Made by a program: the position numbers and the translations under genes. The notes beneath the pieces are model-generated. The model was not told where the DNA came from and did not search any database. It saw only the letters and a list, made by a program, of their open reading frames with translations. From positions 1 through 40,550 of the forward strand of contig NZ_FMCH01000087.1 of assembly GCF_900091855.1 (NCBI RefSeq): 40,550 nucleotides of DNA, read 5' to 3'. The stretch comes from Streptomyces sp. DvalAA-14 (GTDB lineage Bacteria > Actinomycetota > Actinomycetes > Streptomycetales > Streptomycetaceae). Shown here in pieces: positions 8,130-17,274 of this stretch (its first letter is position 1; every line of letters starts with the position of its first letter).

Positions 8130-8225
8130 CACCCCGCCCGAGCGCCCCGTCCCGGGCCCTGCCCACCGCTCAACCGGAATCCAACCATCCGGTTTGTGCC
8201 CCGCAACCGCTCCCCTGGAGGTCCG

Positions 8226-9578
8226 ATGGCTCTCGGCCGTTCCCTTCCCGCCGGGCCGCCGTCGCCTCCCGCCCGGCCGTCCCGCCGCCGTGTGCTGCGC
8301 CAGGGCTCGGGCGCGGCGCTCGGCCTCGCCGCCGGAGGCGCGCTGACCGCCTGCGGCGCGGGCGCCGGTGACGGGGTCGGCGCCGACGGACGCGTCACGA
8401 TCGAGCTGTGGCACGGCCAGACCGATGTCGGCCGTGCCGCCATCGAGGGGCTGGTCAAGGCGTTCAACAGCAGCCATCCCACGATCCGGGTCAATCCCGG
8501 CGGGGGTGTGCTGTCGGACTCCATGCTGCAGAAGGTGACCGCGGCGCTCGCCTCCGGCTCGTACCCGGACATCGCCTACATCTTCGGCTCCGACCTGGCC
8601 GGCATCGCCCGCAGCCCGCGCGTGGTCGATCTGACCGGCATGACGCGCACCCTGCCCACGCCGTGGTCCGACTACTGGGCGCCCGCCCGAGACGCGGTCA
8701 CCATCAACGGCCGGGTCCGCGCCGCGCCCGCGCTGCTCGACTCGCTGGCCGTGGTCTGCAACAAGAAGCTGTTCCGCGCCGCCGGACTTCCGCTGCCGCA
8801 AGCGGGCTGGACCTGGGCGGAGTTCCAGGACACCGCGGCCAAACTCACCGACGCCGGACGGGGGGTGTTCGGCACCGGCTGGCCCGGGGTCGGCGACGAG
8901 GACACCGTATGGCGGCTGTGGCCGATGATATGGGACCTCGGCGGCGACGTGGTCGCGCCGAACGGCAAGGGCATCGGCTTCGCGGACACCGGGGTACGGG
9001 CCCTGGAGACCGTCCAGGGGCTCGCCGAGGCCAAGAGCGTCTACATCGACCCGAAGCCCGGCACCGAGCAGATGTACCAGGTCTTCAACTCCGGCCGGAT
9101 GGGCATGGTCGTCACCGGCCCCTGGGGGCTGCCGGACATCATCACCGCGAAGATCGACTACGTGGTGGTGCCGCTGCCCAGTTACAGCCGCAAGCCCATC
9201 ACCATCTCCGGACCCGACACCTGGACGGTGTTCGACAACGGCGACGCGCGGGTGAAGGCGGCGCGGACCTTTGTGAGCTGGCTGATGCAGCCCGCGCAGG
9301 ACGTGCGCTGGGACGTGCAGGCCGGCAGCCTGCCGCTGAGCCGCAGCACCGAGAAGCTGCCCGCCTGGCGCGCCCAGGAGGCCGACACCGTCGGGATGCC
9401 GGTGTTCACCAAGTCCCTGGAGACCGCCCGGGTCCGGCCCGCGCACCCCGCCTACGCGCAGATCTCGGAGTCGCTGGGCCAGGCGATCGTGTCGGTGCTG
9501 CTCGGCCGGAGCACCCCCGCCAAAGCCCTGCGCCGCTGTGCCGACGAGGCCAACGCCGCCCTGCTCATCCCGCGTTGA
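8226..9578 (+). CDS. Sugar ABC transporter substrate-binding lipoprotein (Tat type)
   Basis: ATG 8226 follows TGGAGG by a few bases; an upstream ATG at 8196 has no such site. The 450-residue protein has a twin-arginine signal (SRRRVLRQGS) and a lipobox (LTAC), so it should be folded before export and then lipid-anchored on the outer face of the membrane. The mature part matches family 1 extracellular solute-binding proteins: VTIELWHGQTD start, a conserved FN(S/N)SHP segment, PDIAYIFGSDLAG, and a TGPWGLPDI hinge motif. These proteins bind oligosaccharides for CUT1 importers. Two permease genes follow immediately. No ATPase gene is in the window; CUT1 systems in streptomycetes commonly share the MsiK ATPase encoded elsewhere. 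The ligand is inferred from the GH114 and GH4 neighbours. Confidence 0.9.
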   Translation: MALGRSLPAGPPSPPARPSRRRVLRQGSGAALGLAAGGALTACGAGAGDGVGADGRVTIELWHGQTDVGRAAIEGLVKAFNSSHPTIRVNPGGGVLSDSMLQKVTAALASGSYPDIAYIFGSDLAGIARSPRVVDLTGMTRTLPTPWSDYWAPARDAVTINGRVRAAPALLDSLAVVCNKKLFRAAGLPLPQAGWTWAEFQDTAAKLTDAGRGVFGTGWPGVGDEDTVWRLWPMIWDLGGDVVAPNGKGIGFADTGVRALETVQGLAEAKSVYIDPKPGTEQMYQVFNSGRMGMVVTGPWGLPDIITAKIDYVVVPLPSYSRKPITISGPDTWTVFDNGDARVKAARTFVSWLMQPAQDVRWDVQAGSLPLSRSTEKLPAWRAQEADTVGMPVFTKSLETARVRPAHPAYAQISESLGQAIVSVLLGRSTPAKALRRCADEANAALLIPR

Positions 9579-9588
9579 GGAGCCTCCC

Positions 9589-10542
9589 ATGCCACCGCTG
9601 CCCGCCCCGCTCACCCTCTCCGACACCGACAGGGTGCGGCTGCGCGCCCGGCGCCGCGGCCGCCGCCGCGAGTCCGCCACGGCCTGGGCGTTCATCTCAC
9701 CGTCGGTGCTGGTCATCCTCGGGCTCAGTGCCGTGCCGGTGGTCTGGTCGCTGCTGCTGTCCTTCCGGGCCGACGACCTGGTCACCCCCAGCCGCTGGGT
9801 CGGCCTGGACAACTACCGTGCGCTCAGCCACGATCCGCACTTCAGCCAGGCCGTGGGCAACACCTTGGTCTACACGGCGCTGTACGTGCCGCTGAGCATG
9901 GTGCTCGGGCTCGCGCTCGCGCTCGCGCTGAACCGGCGGATCCGGTTCGTCGGCCTCTACCGCACCTTGATCTTCGTGCCGTTCGTGATCTCCGAGACCG
10001 CCCAGGGCGTGCTCTTCTCCTTCATCCTCGACCCGCAGTTCGGCGCGGCCAACTCCGTGCTGCACGCCCTGCACCTGTCCTCGCAGGGCTTCCTCACCGA
10101 TCCCGGGCAGGCGCTGTACGTCCTGGTGGCCATCTCGCTGTGGAGCAGCACCGGTTTCTGCGTGGTGATCTACCTGGCGGCCCTGCAGGACGTACCGCAG
10201 ACCCTGATCGAGGCGGCCCGGCTGGACGGCGCCGGCCGGCTGCACCTGCTGCGGCACGTGGTGCTGCCGACGCTGACGCCGGTCAGCGTGTTCCTGCTGC
10301 TGTGGCAGACCATCAACGCCCTGCAGGTCTTCGACCTGGTGTACGTCACCACCAAGGGCGGCCCGATCGGTTCCACCACCGTGGTCGTGTACTTCATCTG
10401 GCAGGCGGCGTTCCAGAACTTCACCGCCGGGTACGGCGCGGCGGCCGCGTACGTCCTGGCCGTCGCCCTGCTCGTCATCGCCGTCGTGACCCGCCTGGCG
10501 CGGCGCCGCGAGAACACCCGCCTCGAAGGAGCCGCACGATGA
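9589..10542 (+). CDS. Carbohydrate ABC transporter permease, MalF/UgpA-like
   Basis: The 317-residue protein starts at ATG 9589 behind GAGGAG, which overlaps the stop of the binding-protein gene. It has an arginine-rich cytoplasmic start, then six predicted membrane helices (the first being WAFISPSVLVILGLSAVPVV). The EAA loop (EAARLDGAGRLHLLRHVVLP, about residues 207-226) contacts the ATPase and is characteristic of CUT1 permeases. The protein would pair with the product of the next gene to form the membrane channel. Its stop overlaps the next start by 4 nt (ATGA), indicating translational coupling. Confidence 0.92.
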   Translation: MPPLPAPLTLSDTDRVRLRARRRGRRRESATAWAFISPSVLVILGLSAVPVVWSLLLSFRADDLVTPSRWVGLDNYRALSHDPHFSQAVGNTLVYTALYVPLSMVLGLALALALNRRIRFVGLYRTLIFVPFVISETAQGVLFSFILDPQFGAANSVLHALHLSSQGFLTDPGQALYVLVAISLWSSTGFCVVIYLAALQDVPQTLIEAARLDGAGRLHLLRHVVLPTLTPVSVFLLLWQTINALQVFDLVYVTTKGGPIGSTTVVVYFIWQAAFQNFTAGYGAAAAYVLAVALLVIAVVTRLARRRENTRLEGAAR

Positions 10543-11450
10543 CGGCGACATCCCCGTCCCCCCTGTCCACCGGCGCCCCGCGGCAGGCCGGCCCGTCCGC
10601 GACACCGGCGCGGGCGCCCTTCGCGGGCCGCCGCCTGCGGCTGCCGTTCAGCGCCTGGCACCTGCTGCTGGCCCCGCTCGCCCTGCTGTTCGCCCTGCCG
10701 CTGATCTGGCTGCTGCTCAGCTCGGTGATGAGCGACGCGGAGATCAACCGCTTCCCGCCGGCGCTGTGGCCTTCGGGCATCCATCTGGACGGCTACCGGT
10801 ACGTGCTGGGCAACGCCATGTTCCCGCGCTGGTTCGCCAATTCGCTGATCGTCTCGGCGGTCGCGGTGGCGTCCAACCTGGTGCTCGGCTCGCTGGGCGG
10901 CTACGCCTTCGCGCGGATGCGGTTCGCCGGGTCCCGCACGCTGATGACGCTGATGCTGGCGACGATGGTCGTCCCGTTCCAGCTGACGATGATCCCGACC
11001 TTCCTGGTGATGAAGAAACTGGGGCTGATCGACACCCTCGGCGCGCTGATCGTCCCGTCGCTGGTCACACCGTTCGCGGTGTTCCTGCTGCGGCAGTTCT
11101 TCCTGTCGCTGCCGCGGGAGCTGGAGGAGGCCGCCTGGATCGACGGGTGCTCACGGCTGCGGGTGCTCTACTCGATCGTGCTGCCGCTGTCCCGCCCGGC
11201 GCTGAGCACCGTCGCGGTCCTCACCTTCCTGGCCACCTGGAACGATCTGACCTGGCCGCTGATCGCCATCAACCACGACGTGCACTACACGCTGCAATTG
11301 GGCCTGACCACCTTCCAGGGCCAGCACCACACCAAGTGGTCGGCGGTGATGGCGGGCAACGCCATCACCATCGCGCCCGTGCTGCTCGCCTTCCTGGCCG
11401 CGCAGAAGTCCTTCATCCAATCCATCACCTCCAGCGGTCTCAAGGGCTGA
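10539..11450 (+). CDS. Carbohydrate ABC transporter permease, MalG/UgpE-like
   Basis: ATG 10539 overlaps the previous stop, and GAAGGAG lies about 10 nt upstream. The 303-residue product begins with about 30 polar residues and then has six predicted helices. The WFANSLIVS segment and the EAA loop (EEAAWIDGCSRLRVLYSIVLP region, about residues 195-215) are typical of the second CUT1 permease. It is the partner of the MalF-like protein. The gene lies 55 nt before the sugar kinase gene, and all five genes from 8226 to 13769 look like one operon. Confidence 0.92.
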   Translation: MTATSPSPLSTGAPRQAGPSATPARAPFAGRRLRLPFSAWHLLLAPLALLFALPLIWLLLSSVMSDAEINRFPPALWPSGIHLDGYRYVLGNAMFPRWFANSLIVSAVAVASNLVLGSLGGYAFARMRFAGSRTLMTLMLATMVVPFQLTMIPTFLVMKKLGLIDTLGALIVPSLVTPFAVFLLRQFFLSLPRELEEAAWIDGCSRLRVLYSIVLPLSRPALSTVAVLTFLATWNDLTWPLIAINHDVHYTLQLGLTTFQGQHHTKWSAVMAGNAITIAPVLLAFLAAQKSFIQSITSSGLKG

Positions 11451-11505
11451 GCCGCCCCCGCCCGCCACGACCACCCCATCGCACGCCACCACCACGGGAC
11501 ACCGG

Positions 11506-12459
11506 ATGCCGCACGACTTCGACCTGCTCGTCATCGGGGACGCCAACCCCGATGTCGTCCTCGGACCGATCGACGCCCCGCTCGCCTTCGGGCAGCACGA
11601 ACAACTCGTCGACACCGCCCTGCTCACCCTGGGCGGCTCCGCCGCGATCATGGCCTGCGGCGCCGCCCGGCTCGGCCTGCGCACCGCCTTCGCCGGCCGG
11701 GTCGGCGACGACGAGGCCGGCCGCTTCGTCCGCGCCGCGCTGGACGCGCGGGGGGTGGACACCGCCGCGCTGCGGCTCGACCCGGAACTGCCGACGCCGC
11801 TGACCACGGTGCTCAACCGCCGCGACGACCGGGCCATCCTGACCGCCGCCGGCACGCTGAGCGCCACCTGCGCCGACGACGTACCGGCGGAGCTGCTCAC
11901 CGGATGCCGGCACGTGCACGCGGCCTCGTACTTCCTGATGCCGAAGCTCGCCGAGGCGCTGCCCGGACTGTTCGCCGCCGCGCGGGCCGCCGGCGCCACC
12001 ACCTCCCTCGACACCAACGACGACCCGAGCGGGCGGTGGGCGCCCCCGGGCTTCGACGCCCTGCTCGCCGTCACCGACATCCTGCTGCCCAACGCGGCCG
12101 AGGCAGCCGCGCTGGCCGGCCCCGAGGCGGCGGCGCCGCAGCAGGCCGCCGCCGAACTCGCCGGGCGCGGACCGCTGGTCGTGGTCAAGAACGGCGCCGA
12201 GGGCGCGCTGGCCCACGACGGCCGCACCCTGACCCGTACCGGCGGCACCCCCGCCGAGCCGCTCGACACGGTCGGGGCCGGCGACAGCTTCGACGCCGGC
12301 TTCGTCACCGCCCTGCTGGCGGGCCTGCCTCTCGCGCAGGCCCTCGATCTCGCGGCCGCCTGCGGCGCCCTGTCCACCCGGGCGCTGGGCGGCACCCCCG
12401 CCCAGCCCACCTGGACCGAGGCGCTGGCAGCCGTATCCCGCAACGGAAAGAACCACTGA
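11506..12459 (+). CDS. PfkB-family (ribokinase-like) carbohydrate kinase
   Basis: The 317-residue protein starts at ATG 11506; only a weak GGGA site is upstream, so translation may depend on the operon. The N-terminal motif GGSAAIMACGAARLG corresponds to PfkB signature 1, and DTVGAGDSFDAGF (about 254-266) is signature 2, with Asp260 as the expected catalytic base and GAGD as the anion hole. Kinases of this family phosphorylate sugars such as ribose, fructose, tagatose phosphate or adenosine with ATP. In this operon, between a sugar importer and a GH4 glycosidase, it probably traps the liberated monosaccharide. The substrate cannot be read from the sequence. The stop overlaps the next ATG (TGATG). 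Confidence 0.88.
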   Translation: MPHDFDLLVIGDANPDVVLGPIDAPLAFGQHEQLVDTALLTLGGSAAIMACGAARLGLRTAFAGRVGDDEAGRFVRAALDARGVDTAALRLDPELPTPLTTVLNRRDDRAILTAAGTLSATCADDVPAELLTGCRHVHAASYFLMPKLAEALPGLFAAARAAGATTSLDTNDDPSGRWAPPGFDALLAVTDILLPNAAEAAALAGPEAAAPQQAAAELAGRGPLVVVKNGAEGALAHDGRTLTRTGGTPAEPLDTVGAGDSFDAGFVTALLAGLPLAQALDLAAACGALSTRALGGTPAQPTWTEALAAVSRNGKNH

Positions 12460-13769
12460 TGACCACCACGAAGATCGCGTTCATCGGCGCCGGGAGCGTC
12501 GTCTTCACCCAGGGGCTGCTGGCGGACCTGTTCGCCTTCCCCGAGCTGAAGGACGCGCACATCGCGCTGCACGACATCGACCCGGAGCGGCTGGCCACCG
12601 CCGAGGGCGCCGCCCGCCGGATCGCCGAGGAGCGCGGCGCGGCGCCGCGTGTCACCGCCCACGCCGAGCGGCGCGCCGCCCTGGCCGGCGCCGACTTCGT
12701 GATCAACATCATCCAGGTCGGCATGCGCGAGTCCACCCGCACCGACTTCGAGGTGCCGGCCCGCTACGGTCTGCGCCAGACCATCGCCGACACCATCGGC
12801 GTCGGCGGCATCTTCCGGGCGCTGCGCACCTTCCCGGTGCTCAAAGCCCTGGGCGCGGACATCGCGGAGGTGTGCCCGGACGCCTGGCTGCTGAACTACA
12901 CCAACCCGATGGCGATGAACGTCCAGTACCTGACCCAGGCCACCGGGCTGACCCGGGTGGTGGGCCTGTGCCACTCGGTGTACTGGACGATGCGCGATCT
13001 GTCCGAGCTGCTGCGGGTGCCGTACGAGGAGATCGACTACCGGGCCGCGGGCGTCAACCACCAGGCGTGGGTGCTGCGTTTCGAGCACGACGGCACCGAC
13101 CTGTACCCGCGGCTCGACGCGCTGATCGCGGACGACCCGCAGCTGCGCCGCCGGGTGCGGGTGGACATGTACCGGCGGCTGGGCTACTACCCGACCGAGA
13201 CCAGCGAGCACTCCTCGGAGTACGTCCCCTGGTACCTGCACCACGACAGCGAGATCGAGCGGCTGCGGCTGCCGGTGGGCGCCTACCTCGACATCGTGGA
13301 CGAGAACGTCGCCAGCTACGAGCGGACCCGGGACGCGCTGGCGGCCGGCGAGCGGCTGCCGGTCGAGGGGACGATGGAGTACGCGCCGCAGGTCATCCAC
13401 AGCATGACCACCGGCACCCCGCGCACGATCTACGGCAATGTGCCCAACCACGGCCTGATCGAGAACCTGCCCGCCACCGGCACGGTCGAAGTCCCTTGCC
13501 TGGTGGACTCGTTGGGGGTGCAGCCGACCCGGGTGGGCGCGCTGCCGTCCCAGTGTGCCGCGCTCAACCGCAACTACCTCAGCATGAACGACCTGGTGGT
13601 CCGCGCCGCCCTCGACGACGACCCGCGGTCGATCCGGCAGGCCGCCATGGCCGACCCGGCGACGGCGGCGACGCTGCCGGTCGAGCGGATCTGGGACCTG
13701 TGCGACGACATGGTCCGCGCGCACGCCGATCTGCTCCAGCCCGGTCTGCGGGCCACGCTGGGCCACTGA
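12459..13769 (+). CDS. GH4-family alpha-galactosidase-like enzyme (NAD+/Mn2+-dependent)
   Basis: The 436-residue protein starts at ATG 12459, overlapping the kinase stop, with GGAAAG upstream. The N-terminal Rossmann motif (KIAFIGAGSVVFTQGLL) binds NAD+. GLCHSVYWT (Cys171, His172) and GVNHQAW (His201) are the metal-binding segments of GH4, and LNYTNPMA is another family signature. GH4 enzymes work in the cytoplasm by transient oxidation at C3 and redox-assisted elimination, unlike classical hydrolases. The sequence is closest in feel to MelA-type alpha-galactosidases, not to the phospho-glycosidases. As last gene of the importer operon it would cut imported alpha-linked oligosaccharides. Whether it takes galactose, galactosamine or GalNAc units is open. 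Confidence 0.9.
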   Translation: MTTTKIAFIGAGSVVFTQGLLADLFAFPELKDAHIALHDIDPERLATAEGAARRIAEERGAAPRVTAHAERRAALAGADFVINIIQVGMRESTRTDFEVPARYGLRQTIADTIGVGGIFRALRTFPVLKALGADIAEVCPDAWLLNYTNPMAMNVQYLTQATGLTRVVGLCHSVYWTMRDLSELLRVPYEEIDYRAAGVNHQAWVLRFEHDGTDLYPRLDALIADDPQLRRRVRVDMYRRLGYYPTETSEHSSEYVPWYLHHDSEIERLRLPVGAYLDIVDENVASYERTRDALAAGERLPVEGTMEYAPQVIHSMTTGTPRTIYGNVPNHGLIENLPATGTVEVPCLVDSLGVQPTRVGALPSQCAALNRNYLSMNDLVVRAALDDDPRSIRQAAMADPATAATLPVERIWDLCDDMVRAHADLLQPGLRATLGH

Positions 13770-13780
13770 CGCACCGGCCG

Positions 13781-13814
13781 GCCGGACGCGGGGCGGTGGA
13801 GCCGCGCGTCCGGC
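13781..13814. terminator. Bidirectional terminator between convergent genes
   Basis: GCCGGACGCG (13781-13790) and CGCGTCCGGC (13805-13814) form a 10-bp stem with a 14-nt loop. It lies between the GH4 stop (13769) and the alpha/beta hydrolase stop (13824), so it can serve both strands. Confidence 0.6.
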
Positions 13815-13823
13815 GGGGCGGCG

Positions 13824-14678
13824 TCACTGCCCGAGGAACTCGTTGGTCTCGGCGCCGAACTCCGCCGGGTACTGGAAGAGGAAGCCGTGGCCGGCGTCGG
13901 GGTAGATGCTGATCCTGGCGTTGGGAAGGTGCCTGCCGAGCAGATACGTGTTCTCGGTCGGGATCATGCGGTCGTTGTCCCCGTTGGCCACCAGCGTCGG
14001 GAAGGGGATGTGGGCCAGCCGGCCGAGCTGTGCCGGGTCCGGGATCCCCCAGGTGGCGATCGCGGTGATCTGCGCGTCGCGGGTGGCCAGATCGGTGGCC
14101 TCGTCCCGGTCCTTGTCGCGGGAGAAGATCCGCTGGACGAACTCCATACCCTTGGCCCGGCTGCTCTCGGTGCGTTCGAAGAACAAGGTGAGCAGGTTCT
14201 CGGGGCCGCTCTCCTCGTAGTTGGCCGCCGCCAGCATCTCGCCCCGCCAGCCGTGGAAGCCCCGGCCGCCCTTGGGGGCGGTGCCGCTCAGCACGATGCG
14301 GCGGATCTGGTGCGGGCGGATCAGCGCGACCTCCTGGGCGACGAATCCGCCGAGGGAGAAGCCGAACAGGTCGTAGCGCGCCAGGCGCAGGGCGTCGAGG
14401 AAGGCGACAGCGTCCACCGCCATCGGCTCGACGGTGCTGGGGACGGTGCCGGTGGAGCCGGCCACCCCGGTGTTGTCGAGCAGGATCACCTCGCGCTGCT
14501 CGGCGATGGTGTCGATCAGGACGGGGTCCCAGTTGTCGAGGTTTCCGCGGTAGTGCTGCAGGAAGACCAGCGGCAGCGCCGACGTGCCGGTGTTCCCGAA
14601 GCGCCGGTAGGTGTACCGGATGCCGTTGCGGGCCTCGATGGTTTCGTTGGGCGCGGTCAGCATGGTGGTCCCGGGCAT
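13824..14678 (-). CDS. Alpha/beta-fold hydrolase
   Basis: I start at ATG 14678 because GGAGG lies 7 nt upstream; a longer frame from 14708 has no such site. The 284-residue protein has the complete alpha/beta hydrolase triad: nucleophile Ser108 in GFSLGG, an acid in NGDNDRM, and a histidine in DAGHGF. QHYRGNLDNW supplies the oxyanion region. There is no signal peptide, so it is cytoplasmic. It resembles PcaD-type lactonases and cofactor-free haloperoxidases. It is divergently placed from a FAD-dependent oxidase, and the two may be co-regulated. The substrate is unknown. Confidence 0.88.
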   Translation of the reverse strand: MPGTTMLTAPNETIEARNGIRYTYRRFGNTGTSALPLVFLQHYRGNLDNWDPVLIDTIAEQREVILLDNTGVAGSTGTVPSTVEPMAVDAVAFLDALRLARYDLFGFSLGGFVAQEVALIRPHQIRRIVLSGTAPKGGRGFHGWRGEMLAAANYEESGPENLLTLFFERTESSRAKGMEFVQRIFSRDKDRDEATDLATRDAQITAIATWGIPDPAQLGRLAHIPFPTLVANGDNDRMIPTENTYLLGRHLPNARISIYPDAGHGFLFQYPAEFGAETNEFLGQ

Positions 14679-14853
14679 GGGCAGACCTCCGGTCCGGCGG
14701 ACCCGCACGGGGCCCGTGGCGCTGCCTTCGCCGGACGGACAGCCGAGCGCGTCGTCTCGTCCGGGGCCACCTGCCGTGGCCGCAGCCTCCTGACCATCCC
14801 ACCATCCCGGCCGGTATCCGGCATGTGCGCGGCGGCCCGGGCGCCGGCCCCGG

Positions 14854-14882
14854 TTGTCCCGGCCGGGAGCCGGCGGTACGGT
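14854..14882 (+). promoter_or_regulatory. Probable sigma70-type promoter of the FAD-dependent oxidase
   Basis: TTGTCC (14854-14859), a 17-nt spacer and TACGGT (14877-14882) precede the GTG at 14974, giving an initiation point near 14889 and a leader of about 85 nt. The other half of the 14679-14973 gap would hold the hydrolase promoter, which I could not define. Confidence 0.5.
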
Positions 14883-14973
14883 GCTCTGGGATATTCAGGA
14901 CATATTTCCCCTTCGCACCGGGCGATCCCGCTGTCTCGCGGCATCCGCGGGTGCCGCTCCCGAGGTGATATCC

Positions 14974-16389
14974 GTGGCCGAAGAATCGCGTGCGTCGGTG
15001 GCGCCGTCCCGGCGGGACCAGGAGGCCCTGGCGGCCCGGGTGGCCGGACCGGTGCTGCTGCCCGGCGACGACGGCTGGGCCGAGGAGGCGTGGACGCTCA
15101 ACGCGGCGGTCGACCACCGCCCGGCCGTGATCGTCGGCGCCACCGGCCCGGCGGACGTACAGGCCGCGGTGCGCTTCGCCCGCGCCCATGAGCTGGCCGT
15201 GGGCGTGGTCGCCACCGGGCACGGGCCCGCGGTGACCATCAGCGGCGGGCTGCTGATCACCACCCGGCGGATGTCCGGGGTGGCGATCGACCCGGTCGCC
15301 CGGACCGCCCGGGTCGAGGCCGGGGTGAGCATGCGGCAGCTCGTCGACGAGGCGGCGGCCTTCGGACTGGCGCCGCTGGCCGGTTCCGCGCCCTCCCTCG
15401 GCGTGGTCGGCTACACCCTCGGCGGCGGGCTCAGCGTGACGATGGGACGGGCCTTCGGCTGGGCGGCCGACCATGTGCGCCGGATCGACGTGGTGACCGC
15501 CGACGGCGAACTGCGGCAGGCGTCCGAGGCCACCGAGCCCGACCTCTTCTGGGCCCTGCGCGGGGGGAAGGGCAACTTCGGTGTGGTCACCGCGCTGGAG
15601 TGCGCCCTCTTCCCGGTCACCCGGCTGTACGCGGGCAACCTGTTCTTCTCCGGCCGGGACACCGCGTCGGTCATGCACGCCTACCAGCGCTTCACCGCCG
15701 GCGCACCGCAGGACCTCATGTCCTCGATCGCCCTGCTCCGGATGCCGGACGTCCCGTCGGTCCCCGAACTCCTGCGGGGGCGGCTGACCGTCGACATCCG
15801 GATCTCCTACCTCGGTTCGGCCGACGACGGGCGGAAGCTGATCGCCCCCCTGCGCGCGGCGGCGCCGGCCGAACTGGACACGGTCACCGAGCGGCCGTTC
15901 ACCGACTTCGGGCAGATCGCCCCCGGCCCGGCCGAACCGGTGCCGTCCGTCGAGCAGTTCGCGCTGCTGCGGGAGCTGACCCCGCAGACCGTGGACGCCT
16001 TCGTGGCGGCCGCGGGCCCGGACAGCGCCACCGCCGTCAACGTCATCGACATCCGCCACCTCGGCGGCGCGCTCACCAAGCAGCGCACCGGCGGGAACAA
16101 CGCGGTCGATCCGCTCGACGCCCAGTTCCTTCTCATCACCTCCACCATCGTCGCCAAGGGGCAGGGCGAGGAGCGCAAGGACGCCGGTCTGGAACTGCTC
16201 GACCCGCTGGCCCCCTGGCTGCGCGAGGCCAAGCACGCCAACTTCCTGGCCGCGTCGGACGCGACCGCGCAGCGGACGCGGAAGGCTTTCCGGGCGCCGA
16301 CCTACGAACGCCTGCGGTCGGTCAAGAGCCGGTTCGACCCGCACAACGCCTTCCGCTTCAACCACAACATCCCGCCCGGTCAGGGCTGA
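14974..16389 (+). CDS. BBE-type FAD-binding oxidoreductase
   Basis: GTG 14974 follows GAGGTGAT, an almost perfect match to the 16S rRNA tail, so I prefer it over an in-frame ATG at 14854 that sits inside the promoter. The 471-residue protein is a berberine-bridge/PCMH-type flavoenzyme. The FAD domain has ATGHGPAV (His in the position often used for covalent FAD), a GSAPSLGVVGYTLGGG pyrophosphate loop, and ALRGGKGNFGVVT. The C-terminal FDPHNAFRFNHNI is the family's closing motif. Such enzymes oxidise alcohols, sugars or secondary metabolites with O2. There is no signal peptide. The substrate is unknown, and the divergent hydrolase gene is the likeliest functional partner. Confidence 0.9.
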   Translation: MAEESRASVAPSRRDQEALAARVAGPVLLPGDDGWAEEAWTLNAAVDHRPAVIVGATGPADVQAAVRFARAHELAVGVVATGHGPAVTISGGLLITTRRMSGVAIDPVARTARVEAGVSMRQLVDEAAAFGLAPLAGSAPSLGVVGYTLGGGLSVTMGRAFGWAADHVRRIDVVTADGELRQASEATEPDLFWALRGGKGNFGVVTALECALFPVTRLYAGNLFFSGRDTASVMHAYQRFTAGAPQDLMSSIALLRMPDVPSVPELLRGRLTVDIRISYLGSADDGRKLIAPLRAAAPAELDTVTERPFTDFGQIAPGPAEPVPSVEQFALLRELTPQTVDAFVAAAGPDSATAVNVIDIRHLGGALTKQRTGGNNAVDPLDAQFLLITSTIVAKGQGEERKDAGLELLDPLAPWLREAKHANFLAASDATAQRTRKAFRAPTYERLRSVKSRFDPHNAFRFNHNIPPGQG

Positions 16390-16543
16390 GCGACCGCCGG
16401 ACAGCGCCCGAAGCGGGCCGCCCGCGGTGGCCCCGCATGCGGTGGGCCAGGTGCGGTGCCACGATGAAAAAACCGCGCGAGCCCCCAAGGACGCCTGGTC
16501 CGACGGCGGGTGGCGCGCCCCATCAGGAAGGGCGGGTCCACCG

Positions 16544-17249
16544 ATGAGCGTGGCACAAGACGTTGCGGTCCGCAGCGCCCAACGGGTGCTGGAAACGCTG
16601 GACTCCCAGGGCGTGCGCCACATCTTCGGCGTGCCGGGAGCCAAGATCGACGCGGTCTACGACGCACTGGCCGACGGCGGCCCGCGGCTGGTGGTCCGCC
16701 GGCACGAGCAGAACGCCGCGTTCATGGCCGCCGCCGTCGGCCGGCTGACCGGGACGCCCGGGGTCGTCCTGGTCACCTCCGGGCAGACCCTCACCAAGTT
16801 CACCGGCGAGGTCGGCGATCCGGACCATGTCGCCGAGACGGTGATGAACGCCCTGCGCGCCGCTGTCACCGAACCGCGCGGTTCGGCGGCGGTGGTGCTG
16901 CCGACCGACGTCCTCGCGGCGAAGACGTCCGCGACCCTCACCCATCCGCTGCCGGTCGGCCGGCTCGGCCCGGCGCCCGCCGACGGGATCCGCCGGGCCG
17001 CCGAACTCGTCCGCGGCGCGCGGCGGCCGGTGCTGCTGGAGGGGGCGCGCGCCGCCGACCCCGACAGCTGCGCCGCGCTGCGCGACCTGATCGCCGGCAC
17101 CGGGCTTACCGGACCGCCACCGAGACGATTTCGTCGCGGCCCTGCGGCAGGCGCTCGCCGAGGAGGGCGTGTCGGTTGTCGATGTGCCGGTCGACTACCG
17201 CCGCAACACCGATCTGGCCGCCCAACTGCCCGAGGATCCCTTTGAGTAG
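16544..17249 (+). pseudogene. Decayed acetolactate synthase (alsS/ilvB-like)
   Basis: From ATG 16544 the sequence reads like the N-terminus of a ThDP-dependent acetolactate synthase: ETLDSQGVRHIFGVPGAKID, then RRHEQNAAFMAAAVGRLTG. After GVVLVTSG (about 16785) the expected ~50 residues are missing and the text resumes at TKFTGEVGDPDHVAE. The frame continues to GARRPVLLEGARAADP and then breaks near 17105-17125. A different frame from about 17123 encodes DDFVAALRQALAEEG...VVDVPVDYR, the C-terminal end of the enzyme, with a TAG at 17247. The middle domain and the whole C-terminal cofactor domain are absent, leaving about 235 of about 550 residues. It cannot be functional. It lies directly before an intact acetolactate decarboxylase gene, so it was once the first gene of an acetoin operon. 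Confidence 0.85.
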
Positions 17250-17274
17250 CGGGTCCGCCGGACGAGGAGGAGAC

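Noticed and set aside
13579-16644. 1021-codon minus-strand ORF
   Set aside because: It overlaps well-supported genes on both strands and reads as low-complexity shadow of the hydrolase and oxidase genes.
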